From assembly GCF_963678635.1 (NCBI RefSeq), contig NC_087063.1:73121617-73185616 (forward strand): DNA of 64,000 bases. Reading direction: 5' to 3'. A program made the translations under genes and the position numbers. This DNA is from Symsagittifera roscoffensis (taxonomy: Eukaryota > Xenacoelomorpha > Acoela > Convolutidae). Under the pieces are notes generated by a model. It did not search any database, was not told where the DNA came from, and saw nothing but the letters and a program-made list of their open reading frames with translations. Of this stretch, positions 32,076 to 42,560 are shown one piece after another; within the stretch, counting starts at the first letter, position 1, and the number at the start of each line of letters is the position of its first letter.

Positions 32076-33424
32076 AGGGCACCCCATTCCAGGACATCCT
32101 GAACTTCCAGTGGAGACGGCTGCTGAAATAAAGGCGTTGGCCAGCGGTGATCCTGTCCCGCTGGATTTGCTAGTTCGATCAAACCTGGTACAGCAAGAGC
32201 TCACCAGGCTGGGTATAAACAGCATTGACCTGCTAAATAGGACAGTGAAAGTAGCAGCGGACGTCATGGGAAAGCTCCGTGACTTGCCAGATAGAGAAGT
32301 CTATAGGCATGATCATGAGTGAATGGAGACCATGCAGCGGTTGACCATCACTGAAAGAACGGAGAAAAGGCCGGTGACCATCTGGAGTCGGGATATTGAA
32401 CGGGGTTGCCGGTCGATAGTGAACCAGCTAGTGAACTCGATGCTAAAGGATGTCTTGTTGAGGACTTCGTACAGGGAACATCGGGAAGCAACCCATGTCC
32501 AAACCACTGGGGAAGTCAGGGTCAAGTACAAATCCAACGTGACGAGAAAAGTTCAATTCACAGAGGCAAAAGAAGAGTACGAGCCATGCTCGGACTGTTC
32601 GTCTGGGGACGAGACACTGTCCGGGGAGTCATGCGCTTTCGGGCCCGGACAGGACGACTTGTCCCGGGAGACAATGTCAAGACAACCGAGGGACAGAAAG
32701 TTGTCGGGGGAGCCAACTTAAAAGCGACCACGAGACAGAATTTTGTCCGTGGAGTCGAGAAACGTCACAGACAAATCGGAATATAATGATGTGGAATCCA
32801 TCGGCTCGAGTGATGACTCCAGGACTGGGAGAACACGTTGGAAACTACTTTCATTTCTGATGTCTCGGAGATTGCGATTAACTCCTTGTTAGTGGAATGG
32901 AAACGGCGCGGGTTGGATCGGGAAATGCATCAGGACCCGGACAGAGACAGGTATACCTCCGAGGTTCCGATGAGGAGTGCACTGTTGTGGATAATGCCGC
33001 AGATGAGCTTGAACTAATTGCACTGTCGAAACGTCCGACCAGATCACTTCCGCATGCTTCTCCGCAGGAAGCAACACCCATGAAAAAGATATGGGGTGTC
33101 AAGTTGGTGGATGATGCCCATGCCCCGGAGATAATAAGCGGACAATTATACGTGGTATAGACGTATCTGAAAGCCAGGTACCTGCTGTCGGATCTCTTAA
33201 GGGCTCAACGAAATGATTGGTTGACGAGCAATCTAAAGAGATGGATCGAGAACGGAGCACCTGACAAAGGAGATCTAGAGGAAGACAGCTATATCTAGAT
33301 GAAGCAATTTTATCTGAAGAGAAAGCATTTGTTGTACTTGAACAAAGAAGGAATCGTGGCCTGCAAGCGCAAGGAAGAGGACAAGGTCCTTTACAAGTAT
33401 AATTCGATAGTGCTACCGCAGTTC
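32017..33424 (+). pseudogene. RNase H-integrase connector with L-S-G-E repeats, copy 1
   Basis: Colinear with residues about 150-630 of the right-copy protein at 55,793-57,688: G-H-P-I-P-G-H-P-E-L-P-V-E, L-V-Q-Q-E-L, then a charged region with the repeated short motif L-S-G-E, and near the end V-L-Y-K-Y-N-S-I-V-L-P-Q. Broken by stops and frameshifts (about 32,070, 32,320, 32,720, 33,160 and 33,297). No enzyme motif is recognised in it. Confidence 0.7.
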
Positions 33425-33466
33425 TAGCACTCTTTGTAGCACTCTTTGTAGCACTCTTTGTAGCAC
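33425..33466 (+). repeat. 12-bp tandem repeat TAGCACTCTTTG, 3.5 units
   Basis: Three full units plus TAGCAC, at the precise point where the integrase is missing relative to the right copy. The repeat may have formed during repair of the deletion. Confidence 0.85.
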
Positions 33467-33474
33467 AAGAGATC

Positions 33475-34369
33475 GACCTAGTCAACGACGTGGAACAGGA
33501 CTGTATCGACAATCGTTCTGAACCAGAAGTGGAGTTCGAACCAGAGATGGAACAGAATCATGAGCAAGAATAAACAAACTTGCGAGTGCTCGAATGGCTC
33601 CATGATCTGACAGCAGATCCCAAAGCGACAATCTTGACGGCTCAGGATGTCGATAAAGATAGCATCAAATACGTCAGTCATGACAACACTGAATTCAACT
33701 GGGTCGCTCTAGATGGTCCTTTACGCGTTGCAGAATCCAACCTCGATCTGCTCGATCTTGGGCGGTCGACGGGGACGACGATGGATATTTTTGTACGGGG
33801 AGCGGGCATAGGAATCACCCACACCAAAAATCTGATGATTAAAAAATTAAAAATGGGCAAGGGAAACCGGAGAGCTGGAAACAGAGGGCAAAAACGCTAA
33901 AAAACCACCTTTCGGACGAATTTTTGAATCTTGTTTTGCTCTACCAAACCACATTTCAAACAATGTCGTCGTCACAGAAAGCGGTTTTATACTCACGGAA
34001 CGTACTTGCGCTATAGCGATAACCGCGGATGTAAGTTTTAAGACAGCACTAGCAGCCGACTTTAAGAGAGAGTTTAAAAAGATCGAGTTTTTGTGGAAAC
34101 AGAGGCCTGGTGTGGGAGGGATGATAGCGCTGCCCCCTGTCGCATCACAGACACCTGGGAATTATTTGTGTTTCCTAGTGACTAAGGCCGCCATAAAGCA
34201 AATGGAAAACCCGGAGAGCTTGGTGCTGGCCTTGACTTGACTTAGGAATTTTCTGGTTGAGAGAGGAGTGACGTCTCTCTCTCTTTAGAAGTCTATAACT
34301 CGAAAGAGTTATATACCCTTGTACATGCGTTATTCTCGGAAACTGACATAGAGGTTTACATACAAAAAA
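33475..34369 (+). pseudogene. ORF3, left copy: acidic protein with C-terminal macro-domain-like module
   Basis: Acidic N-terminus, then L-E-W-L-H-D-L-T-A-D-P and F-V-R-G-A-G-I-G-I-T-H-T-K-N-L, colinear with the right copy at 53,850-54,653. A frameshift near 33,853 follows. The macro-like part is open from about 33,860: C-A-I-A-I-T-A-D-V-S-F-K-T-A-L-A-A-D-F-K-R-E-F, then F-L-W-K-Q-R-P-G-V-G-G, then Y-L-C-F-L-V-T-K, then L-Y-T-L-V-H-A-L-F-S-E-T-D-I-E-V-Y-I. A TGA at 34,239 and a small deletion near 34,285 damage it. The Lys after L-V-T matches the catalytic Lys position of TARG1-type macro domains; the Gly-rich substrate loops are not preserved. Follows directly on the deleted integrase. Confidence 0.65.
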
Positions 34370-34865
34370 AATGCCATCTGAGCATATGCTAGGAGTCGCG
34401 TTCAGTGGTAAGTAGTTCTTATTATGTTCACTTTTTAGGCATTAGGATTAAGTTTTAGGTTAGTTATCAGGCACTAGGTTTTTATATAATAGTGCGAATG
34501 TGTGATACTCATATGTTATGTTATCTTTTATGTTATCATAGGTTATATTTTATGTGATGTTTATATCAAAAAAGCCTGGAATACTCCAGGTACGAAAGGT
34601 AGCAGCGCTCAATTGTGTTATCTTGACGAAATCGCAGGTGGACGATCCACCTTGGTGCTAGTTTTTAAATCAAGATCAAAAAAGAGTTTCAATGGACTGT
34701 TTTCAAAAAGATGTGTATGACGTTTCATCCCAGAAAAGGAATAGCTTGGAATGATTGTTCTAAGTCGTGACTTGTTTGTTAGATCTTGATTGATCCCATT
34801 TTGTTTATTGACTTTGAAGAGTACGGCAAGACATACACGGAGAAAGGAGAAAGATTAGTGACACA
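34370..34865 (+). promoter_or_regulatory. Spacer between ORF3 and ORF4 with acceptor-like motif
   Basis: No gene. TTAGGATTAAGTTTTAGG and a TGTGTGATA ... TGTTATGTTAT block recur in the right-copy spacer (53,320-53,410, other strand). CTTGTTTGTTAG|ATCTTGATTGATC at 34,771-34,796 matches CTTCTTTTCTAG|ATCCTGATTGATC on the minus strand at about 53,097-53,121. Both sit just upstream of ORF4 and look like a pyrimidine tract plus AG acceptor. A donor-like GGTAAGT is at 34,408-34,414. The middle (34,560-34,740) has no counterpart and may be an insertion. Confidence 0.5.
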
Positions 34866-35520
34866 AATGATTTGATGGATTTCATCCCAGCGAGTCTAGG
34901 AACGACACTGAACGAGATATACTAGCGATTGATTGACTGCAATTTGCGCAAGAGGACCTGGAGCTGGCGATATTCACCATCGCACTCCTCAACGCGTTAG
35001 GACGAGAGGGTCGTGGGGATCGTCCCACGGAAGTAGTCTTAATGTTGGTCTTCGACAAGTCCGGGACCGCCGAGAGAGGCCGAAACCGACTGATGAGATG
35101 GCGGCAAGGAGAAATGTCTGGTCACGACTTGGCTCGTGAGCCGGGACTGGGCGAGCTGAGGGATCGGCGGTTAGGTGAGATGGCCCTACCTGTTCGACCA
35201 GTGCAGCCTATTATTGGAGCGAAACGATCACGTTATGGGCCGTGCCTGTCACACTCAGCTGATTCTCCAACGGCTGCTCCTCCACTGAAGAGAGTAAAGA
35301 TGAGTGAGATGGAGATTCAGACCTCGGAGACTATTGAAAATTTAGAAAGGAAGAAGAAAGACCGGAAGGAGCTGCATGCCAAGTTGGAGGAGTACAAGGC
35401 AATAGCTCGAGAAAGAGACGAATGGAAGAAGAAACACAATGAAGAAGAAGAGATAAAACACCTAGGAGAGTTATGTATGGCAAGGGTGATCCAAGTATCA
35501 CCAGCGGTTCTGCAACGATG
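34866..35520 (+). pseudogene. ORF4 N-terminal helical and coiled-coil part, left copy
   Basis: D-L-M-D-F-I-P-A-S-L-G-T ... E-I-Y aligns with the right-copy start (D-E-L-M-D-L-A-E-A-Y-V-G), but a TAG at about 34,922 and a frameshift follow. G-R-G-D-R-P-T-E-V-V-L-M matches G-D-R-P-T-E-I-L-L-M. From about 35,300 the protein is a strong coiled coil (E-N-L-E-R-K-K-K-D-R-K-E-L-H-A-K-L). Here the coiled coil is in one frame with the upstream part, supporting a single protein in the ancestor. Ends at a TGA, 35,519-35,521. Confidence 0.65.
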
Positions 35521-35521
35521 A

Positions 35522-37013
35522 ACTCCTCGGATGGATCCAGGGACACGCTTCCCAGGACGAAGGCACAGGAGCTGTGCACCCCGAAGGAGCCCGGGGCTCC
35601 TCAGCACTCAGCGGATATCACAATCTGCCTGGAGCTCTAGGAACACGATACCGGATCCTTCAGACACCCATTTGGATCCTCAGTTTCAGGAGTCAATCAA
35701 TCAGGTAGCCAGAGCGATGATAGACGAAATCAACAGGACCAGTGGACGGACGCTGGGTAGGGTCGTCCCTTCCCAACTACTTGATCGCTCCTTGAGTAAC
35801 TCGGAACGAACATCACGAGCCATAGTGCCTACGGGAACTACACGTGGCGAGACGGCTTTGAGAACTCGCGTAGTGGACGTCAGAAAGAACTTGGCGGTCC
35901 GCAACTTCTTCCTGCAAGAATCTGCGGAGCATCCTCGAGCCTGCCTGAACGGCATGAGCTGGAACCCTGCCATAAGCAATCAGGCAATTCCTCCAGGGAA
36001 TCGTCATTTGGTTGTTGGAGATAGTTTGGTGAGGGATCTGTACGAGATCTTTGTGAGTGGTCAGACCGCTGTTCTATCTTTTGGACGGGCCTCCGTGGCT
36101 CAAGTCATTAAAATGATGAAGTTCCAGAGCGTGGATTAGTTAGACACATTGGTGATACTGCTTGGTACTAATAAGGTTTCAAGGGTCCCTGTTACCCCAG
36201 AGGTTAAATGGGACCCTTTGCTGGTCTGCTTTTGAATGATATGAAAGAAACGTACAGACCTAGACTCGTGGTGCTGTGCAAAATCCCGCAAAATCCGGAT
36301 GTGTGTACGCCAAAGGCGGATTTTATGAATGGCAATTTGACCTGATGGAATGACTTGACCCGCAACCTGATGAGGAGCAATCCTAATGAGCTGCGACTCG
36401 TGGATCTCGAGAACACGCTGCGGATGGCTGACCATCTCGTACTCACCAGGGATGGCATACATTTCAATACATCACAAGGAAGGCGCTGGATAAACGACGT
36501 GGTTCAGACAAAGATTGAGGAAATGGAGCATGAATTGAGGACAATCGACTCTCTGGCTCGGACCAGTTCGACTGGAGGAGGTAGAGTGAGGGGCAACGTA
36601 CCGGAACCACTCGCCAGTCGCCTCGGGCCCCTATCAATGGAAACGGGTGCAACAGCTCCCGTTGCTCCCAGCTCAGACGTAAGAGAAAGACTGGTGACTG
36701 CTCCTCCCCCTAGAAGACAACCGTTAGAGAGCCGACTAGGGAGACCAATTGATCAGAGTCAGACTAGCTCTCAAACCGTTGCGAGGACGAGTAACCCGCC
36801 CGCGACGGCTCCTGCTTATGCAGGAAGCCCATCGACGAGTGCCACGCCGGCGGAGGGAATTGAGGCAAACAGTGCGCTGCTTTGGAACCGTCCAGATCCC
36901 AGCGGTTGGGGGCAAAATAAAACTGACATGTTAACGAATTTTAACATGAACACGTTAACGTGTCGAGCGAGTGCAAAGAAGATGATGGGTCGAGACGGTC
37001 CCACAGTGTCTTG
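35522..37013 (+). pseudogene. ORF4 SGNH/GDSL-type hydrolase part, left copy
   Basis: L-V-V-G-D-S-L-V-R-D-L gives block I (catalytic Ser), L-S-F-G-R-A-S-V-A-Q block II, V-I-L-L-G-T-N-K-V-S-R block III (Asn kept, next Asp changed to Lys), and R-D-G-I-H-F block V (Asp-His). Around it, R-A-C-L-N-G-M-S-W-N-P-A matches R-A-C-F-N-R-A-T-W-N-P-A of the right copy. A TAG after block II (36,137) and several stops between 36,230 and 36,350 break the frame. A Pro/Ser/Arg-rich tail runs to N-K-T-D-M-L-T-N-F, and a TGA at 37,012 leads straight into ORF5 in the same frame. Confidence 0.72.
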
Positions 37014-38798
37014 ATTATATCGGATACCGGGTGTGGACTGGCTATTAGCGGAACAGGAACAGCTTAGATCCGCAACCACGCTCAGGTTTGTGGACGTAGA
37101 TGGATTGCCTCAGGACAATACCTTTGGACCACTGAACACCCGATCTCTGACGGACGTCGCCTCCTCTGACTCCGCCTCCCCGGAGGGGCAAGTTTATGAC
37201 AGAGATTAGGCCCCATAATAAGCATCACAAAATGTATTGGCAGTTCTCCAAACCACCCGGCCAAGTGCCCGATGAGTATTTGAGAGACTATCCCCGAGCG
37301 ATCTCGGTGGAGTTGGACAATTAGAGGTACGAGGGATTGAAATCACCAATGGGTGACAGTCTGTTTGCTGCCTATGATCCCCTAGACATCAAGGCCGCCA
37401 AATACCTAATAGTGGCCAGTTCGGATTATCTCTATACGCCTCGCTCTCTCTTTTGGCCTGACTTGATTTTCTTGACAGCGCCTAAACTGGACTGGGGTCA
37501 ATCAGTGGGCATGACGATAAGCGTGCAGAGGACGATCAGCATGGACCCAACGGTGATAATAAATGGCGGCTCGAATGACCACCTGCAGAGCAAAGGATTG
37601 TTGTCCCGTCTGACGGATGGATCGATTACCAGTAAGGAGGTCATGGGAGAGGCGATCATGACGTTACTTTCGGCAATGACCGAGGTAGAAGCATCAGTGC
37701 AGCGACACTTCACTAAGAACGTTGTGAAGATAATTTTTCTGTTATCAACTGGATATGCCACATTGCCAGAGCCCTTGCAATTTGTGTACACGATGGTTAT
37801 CACACTAGCGGAAGGACGATTCAACGTGATCATACCTGGCCGAACAGGATCGTTGACCCCAAAAACTACTATCCACTCCGTTCTGAACTCCCTTCTATCT
37901 GTGCGGACATTCCGAACGCCATCTAGGGTTTCAAGGATTTCAGCACGACTCGGTTGGTGCTGAACGAAGTCCTGGGGTTGGAACTGTCCAACTTTGCCAG
38001 GTTGCTGAAATTGAGACCAGGAGTGAATGACGATCACTTGTTAGTGCAACATGTGGCGAATGACCTCTGGTTCAGACAAATGGAATATGCTAGGAACGCG
38101 CAGGGAAAGACGGTCAGAAGAAATCTGACATCAGCGGAAAAATACCTCATGGCCAAGAGTGTGTGCCTTGGGATAAGATGCTTTTGAGCATGCTCCAGCT
38201 GTTATCAAACAAATACACGGATACCTGAAAAACTTGTTCAATGAACGGGAGCTAGCCGGAGGCATGATGCTGCAGTTGATGCAAGACGTGGACACGATGT
38301 CGCTAGATAGATTCCAGGCGGATATTTTGGCCACGAAAGCACAATATGAGGGATCTGACGCCATCCTGGAAAGAATGGGAGTGGGATGGACGCCATCATT
38401 CCTGTCCACGTGTTACTCGAGGGCCTCCAGGAATCTGATCGCGAGCTTTGTCAAAGACATCCGAAAACTGTCAATTGGTCTGGTATTGGCCCTCAATGGG
38501 AAGTTTGGTCATGAGAACTCTGTGAAGGGACCTGCGAATTTCTTCACCCAAGCGTCGGCGGACCTGAGACTGGATGGACTGCTAACTATGATCGCGACCA
38601 CATACGGTCGGTTGGGCGGTTTGTTCGTGCTTTTGCGTTACCCCGAACAACTGCAGGGAGCGTGCCGAGAATTTGACGCGCAGTTGGAAACCGCCTAGTA
38701 CCGGAGAAGGAAGGATTGGAGGATGCTCTTGCTCCAGTACCTCCTACAAAAGGAACAGGAGTGTCACAGGAGAGGACAAGGTTGCAACGGGGGTGAAT
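37014..38798 (+). pseudogene. ORF5, left copy: G-x-N-D-H-L protein
   Basis: L-Y-R-I-P-G-V-D-W-L-L-A at the start matches L-Y-S-I-T-G-V-D-W-L-I-A of the right copy. The core is open at 37,337-37,963 with S-L-F-W-P-D-L-I-F-L, I-I-N-G-G-S-N-D-H-L-Q-S-K-G-L-L-S-R-L and F-L-L-S-T-G-Y-A-T-L-P-E. A second piece at 37,954-38,187 gives L-N-E-V-L-G-L-E-L-S-N-F, and a third at 38,234-38,698 the C-terminus (G-V-G-W-T-P-S-F-L, then A-D-L-R-L-D-G-L-L-T-M-I-A). Frameshifts at about 37,230, 37,920, 38,165 and 38,280. Function unknown; see right copy. Confidence 0.62.
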
Positions 38799-38799
38799 G

Positions 38800-40410
38800 A
38801 GTGTAAGCAGTATTGTGGCATGCCTTTGCTAACAGATCTGGCTGTAATAATGCAGATCGATCCGCTGATTTTGGTCCACGGATTACGGTGGTGTACGGAC
38901 CATACGCGTTTCCAGACGTACATTTGAGAGCGTACAGGAGCTCGGTGTTGTACGTCCATTTAGTCTCCGTGGTAGACTGTTCCGTGTTAAAGTGGGTGGA
39001 ACAGAAGGAACTGAGAGGACTGGCCAGTGACGATAGAGTGTTCGGGAGAATGGCGGAGCTAGGATGGACATTGAAAGACTTTAACAACAGTTTTAAGTGC
39101 CGTTTGGGCGATGTAGACCTTTCCCATATCCCATTTAATCCCAAGCTCTGGAATTTGCGACCAGTGGTGAAAGACACGGGAGAGGCGATGCGGGTCCCGG
39201 CTTGGCCGGAAGCGTATGCAAACGTCAAGGAAAATCAGGATGCATGGCTGGCTGGATCTAGGCCACCGCCGAGGCAATGTGCTCAATACCCGCCAAAAAG
39301 GAGGATTCTGCTGGAAGTCACGTCTCCTGTTCGTTGCCTCCCGTATTGGAGCCGCCCGGGACACGGAAGAGAGAATGCAGAAACGGAGTGAAGGGATGGA
39401 GCCGCGCTTTATCAGTTGGAATGTGGCGGCGACGCACACCTCTGATTTCAGTTTCCCTGATGCATGGGACCGAAAGAAGATTAAAGCGCCACCCTCGAGA
39501 AAACCCGTCGTTTCCTCCGACGTGTGGAGTAATGTCTACACACTGGCTGACGATTGGTCCAGGTTGAAGTGGCCAGGAGAGGTGAAAGTGGTGTTGTTGA
39601 TGGTGCCAAAGGAACTTAGGGGAGGCACATACATGACGGTCGACGAGCTGGCGCCACATGGCGACGAGTCGGTGGAGTTCCTGGTGAACGACGAGTTCTT
39701 CAACAATGCGGGGGACCTGGACCGAGATTAGACACTAATGGCGATGATCAGATCCCCAGTAGATCCGATAGGCCTGGCAGTGGACTTCCGGAGTAGGGAT
39801 GCGCAGAAACTGCTCAATGAGTCACCTAGGAGGAGAAGAATCGACCAGACCATGAGGGTATCCTTCCTGAGCACGTTGCCTGAAGACGAATGGGAGAGAT
39901 ACCAGAGCGAATTTGAACGGAAAGCGGGAGTGACCTGGAACCGAGTGACCTTCATGGAAGAGACATGGGACGTGATACGCAGATACGGGACGCAGTCCGT
40001 AAAGAAGGTGGGGTTGAACCAACACATCATGCGCGAGGTTCTGGGGAAGCTAATGAGCTCCGCAGAGTCTGACCTTCTGACGGAGTCAGTTACGGAGGAA
40101 AGTGCCGATGATCATCAGATTATGAGAAAACTAACTGTCAGGCGAGCCAAGAAAGGGCTGAAGAGATTGAGGGGGAGAATAGGAAGCAAGATAGTGAATC
40201 AGAAAGTACTGAAGTCGAAGGCGAATGCAGTAGTGGCGTTGTTGGCAAAAGTGGCAAAAAGAGTGGACAGGGAGATGGTGCGACGTCGGCCGGGGGAGAG
40301 AAAGAAAACCTGATACCCACTATGCTATTGGCAGGTTTAACCTCAACAGCCACGAGGTCGAAGAAAAGTTCACGGACCTTGGCGGATACAAAGCCTGAAA
40401 TGGAAGTCAT
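38800..40410 (+). pseudogene. ORF6, left copy
   Basis: Open pieces at 38,813-39,391, 39,216-39,731 and 39,738-40,313 in different frames. Landmarks shared with the right copy: V-T/V-V-Y-G-P-Y-A-F-P-D-V-H-L-R-A-Y-R-S-S-V-L, N-P-K-L-W-N-L-R-P, then S-P-R-R-R-R-I-D and F-M-E-E-T-W-D-V-I-R-R-Y-G-T-Q-S-V-K-K. The 39,397-39,731 part (W-S-N-V-Y-T-L-A-D-D-W) has weaker similarity. The end is strongly basic. No family recognised. Confidence 0.55.
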
Positions 40411-40439
40411 CAGTTAGTGTGGATCTGGAGGGCTTGATG

Positions 40440-41250
40440 ACTACAAAAACTCGCGGACGAACATGGCTCAGATGAAACTGGAGGGACAACTCGGCGTGGT
40501 CGAGTACAGTCGGATCACAGTACCCGACTCAGTCCACATGGGGGATCCCGCCGGGGGTTATGTGGAGATGCTCAAGGCGAGAAACTCAGCGAGAGGGCAG
40601 TTGATGGACGCCCATCAAGGAGTACTTGAAGGAAGTGACGGAGGACTCTAATCTGAATCGGAAGGAATATGGCACCGTGATGTCCTCGGAGGCAAAAGAA
40701 ATCGGGCTGGAAAAGTTGTTAGAAATCTCTTTGAGTGCGGCCCTCCAGAGATACTTCGATGAGACGATGCATGCACCTGCGACAGTGGCAGCGTACCTGG
40801 CCTACCCATGGTCAAGAACTGACCTGCAAATGCGACCGGCCTGGTGCCTAATGGTAAGCAAGAGATCGGAGTATGAGGCCAATAATTACTCGAAATCGAA
40901 GGAATAGGAGCTGGAACTGATGGAAGCCCTGCGAGTGTTGTTTAGTAGAGACGATTCCGCGATAGCGTGGGCTAAGCGCAAAGATGCCATTTGCTTTGTG
41001 AGGTTCGTGGTTGATCGCATCCCCACCCCTGTATTGGAAGAATGTGTGAAAACCATTCGACAAGGGGGAGTTGATCGTATAAAAAAAAATTCTGAGCAAT
41101 TTTCGTGAACGAAAATTGCTGCACACACCAAGTAAAGAAACTAACGACATAGAAAGCTATCGCAGGCCGGAGGAAGTGAGAAGCTACTCCAACAAGGAGT
41201 TGAAAGTGAGCCGTGAGTCAATTGAGGCAGTCAGGGAACAGAATTATTAT
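40440..41250 (+). pseudogene. ORF7 N-terminal part, left copy, truncated
   Basis: G-D-P-A-G-G-Y-V-E-M-L, then A-W-A-K-R-K-D-A-I-C-F-V-R-F-V-V-D-R-I and S-Y-S-N-K-E-L-K-V-S-R-E-S-I match the right-copy ORF7. Frames change at about 40,640 and 40,905. At 41,096-41,119 a hairpin insertion sits in the coding sequence. Similarity ends near A-V-R-E-Q at about 41,235, and what follows to 41,496 has no counterpart, so the element is 3' truncated here. Confidence 0.6.
41096..41119. repeat. Perfect 11-bp inverted repeat, 2-base loop
   Basis: GCAATTTTCGT, GA, ACGAAAATTGC. It lies inside the ORF7 remnant, where the right copy has no such sequence, preceded by an A-run. Looks like a minute palindromic insertion. 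Confidence 0.85.
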
Positions 41251-41259
41251 GCAATTCTG

Positions 41260-42189
41260 CCCTACCTAGCAATACTAAAAAGCAGTTTGACATCCAATCT
41301 AATGATATCGCTTGAAAAACAACTGAGTTGGGCAATAAAGACCTGCTGTGACAGAAGAAAATTTGAATCTTCATCCGATCTTAAGCTGGAATACAAGGTA
41401 CATCCGGTTTCTTTGTTTCTCGGTTGGAAAATAATTTGCCATCAAAGGATAATCAAACATAAGGTTTTACCGCATACACAAAAACTGAGTACGTGAGCAA
41501 CACAATTGACAAAAATTAAAGAACTTAAAAACAACAGCTTCAAGCAAGATTCAGCAGTAATTATATCGCAAATTGTTTTTCCAGAAAAACAGTTTTTATT
41601 TGGATCCAAATTAAAATGCAAATTCAAACATAAACAGCGGCAGCTTAACTGAGACTATGAAATTTGAATTTAAAGTATTTTTTCTATCTATTTTTCGTAA
41701 AGAACTTTCTATGGCAACCTATGGAAAAACAACATGGAAACAATTTAAGTTTTTAAGAAATTTAAATTGTTAATTCAAATGATTTCGCACAATTTGTGCA
41801 TCATCAGGATTAAAAACTTTTTACAATATTTACAAAACGATGAAAGATCTGAAAATTGACAAACATGTCTAATTTTGCACCAAAACTTTTTGACCAACCA
41901 ATTTTAAACAACTGTAGTAACATGAAAAATTACGTAATCAATTATATTATTTTCTAGTGACTTTTTTAGATTTTTTAGTTTCTTGTTCTTCATTGTTATA
42001 AAAATTCGATTTGGGAACATTTTTGATTCAGATATGTCAGTTTTTTAACTTTTAGTGTTAATTCCTGGCTCCTGAAATCATCGCGTGTGCTGATCCTCTG
42101 CCTTTCCCTCTAAATATGCAAAGCCTCTGGTGTGAGTAGCTTATGAGTGTCGGCTGTTTGGTCTATAAACTCTGACTTCAGCTCAGCAG
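41260..42189. other. A+T-rich gene-poor stretch
   Basis: No convincing gene on either strand. The frame running on from ORF7 to 41,496 has no recognised similarity. The stretch contains the palindrome GCACAATTTGTGC (41,787-41,799), part of the ribozyme-like element annotated separately, and probably the 3' end of the Penelope-like relic. Confidence 0.55.
41783..41807 (-). ncRNA. Possible hammerhead ribozyme core of a Penelope-like element
   Basis: On the minus strand the order is CTGATGA (41,801-41,807), a short self-complementary stem around GCACAAATTGTGC, then GAAA (41,783-41,786). CTGATGA-stem II-GAAA is the hammerhead core, and hammerheads are known from the terminal repeats of Penelope-like retroelements. 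It lies about 400 bp downstream of the GIY-YIG relic on the same strand. Stem II is one base out of the textbook register, and stems I and III with the cleavage triplet could not be placed convincingly. Confidence 0.4.
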
Positions 42190-42560
42190 TACTGCCTACC
42201 TCCTTATTACATTCTAACAATTTTGCCTTACTGGGGAAACACCTTTGCGGTGTTTATTGACCCTCTGGCCGACATAGGTGAAGTTACATCCACTACATGT
42301 AGGCTTATGCACCAATTTGGATCTCAGTTCATGGACAAAGGAAGTTTCGAGGGATGGCAAGCATGTTTTCAATTTTCTTGTCAAAGTTATTTGTGCCCCG
42401 GATATTCGCCGAAATTTTGCAGCTAACAGTTGAGATTGATTGCTTCGATATTGCATTGTAAAAAGGCTGAATGAGTCTTTTAACCATTTATCATCTCTCG
42501 GTTCTGATGCCTTCAACTCTAAGTCTTTCTTTCTCTCAATGAAACTGTTAAGAGTTGTAA
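42190..42560 (-). pseudogene. Penelope-like retroelement GIY-YIG endonuclease relic
   Basis: Reading leftwards: L-R-S-K-L-V-H-K-P-T-C-S-G-C-N-F-T-Y-V-G-Q, then, after a deletion, K-H-R-K-G-V-S-P-V-R-Q-N-C. The pattern L-V-Y-K-x-x-C-x-x-C-x-x-x-Y-V-G-x-T is the entry to the GIY-YIG nuclease at the C-terminus of Penelope-like polyproteins, preceded as usual by a basic stretch. The central nuclease part is missing and the RT is absent, so only about 110 codons remain. Confidence 0.65.

Larger units (their letters stand above)
14842..41260 (+). mobile_element. Giant Ty3/Gypsy-type retroelement, left copy, degenerate and internally amplified
   Basis: Gag, retropepsin, RT, RNase H, ORF3 (macro-like), spacer, ORF4 (coiled coil and SGNH), ORF5, ORF6 and part of ORF7 occur in this order, colinear with the better copy at 44,150-63,655 on the other strand. 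Compared with that copy, the integrase is missing between 33,425 and 33,475, the Gag-to-RT part is multiplied by nested tandem duplication, and the 3' end is truncated inside ORF7 near 41,250. Stops and frameshifts occur throughout. A non-coding block at 24,276-24,743 before the only recognisable Gag start suggests that at least two insertions, or one insertion plus a partial second one, were merged here. Confidence 0.8.

Noticed and set aside
34370-34865. The ORF3-ORF4 spacer as the 3' LTR of a normal-sized Gypsy element
   Set aside because: It has no similarity to the leaders at 24,276-24,743 or 62,879-63,655, and the downstream genes are in the same order in both copies. An LTR cannot be excluded formally.
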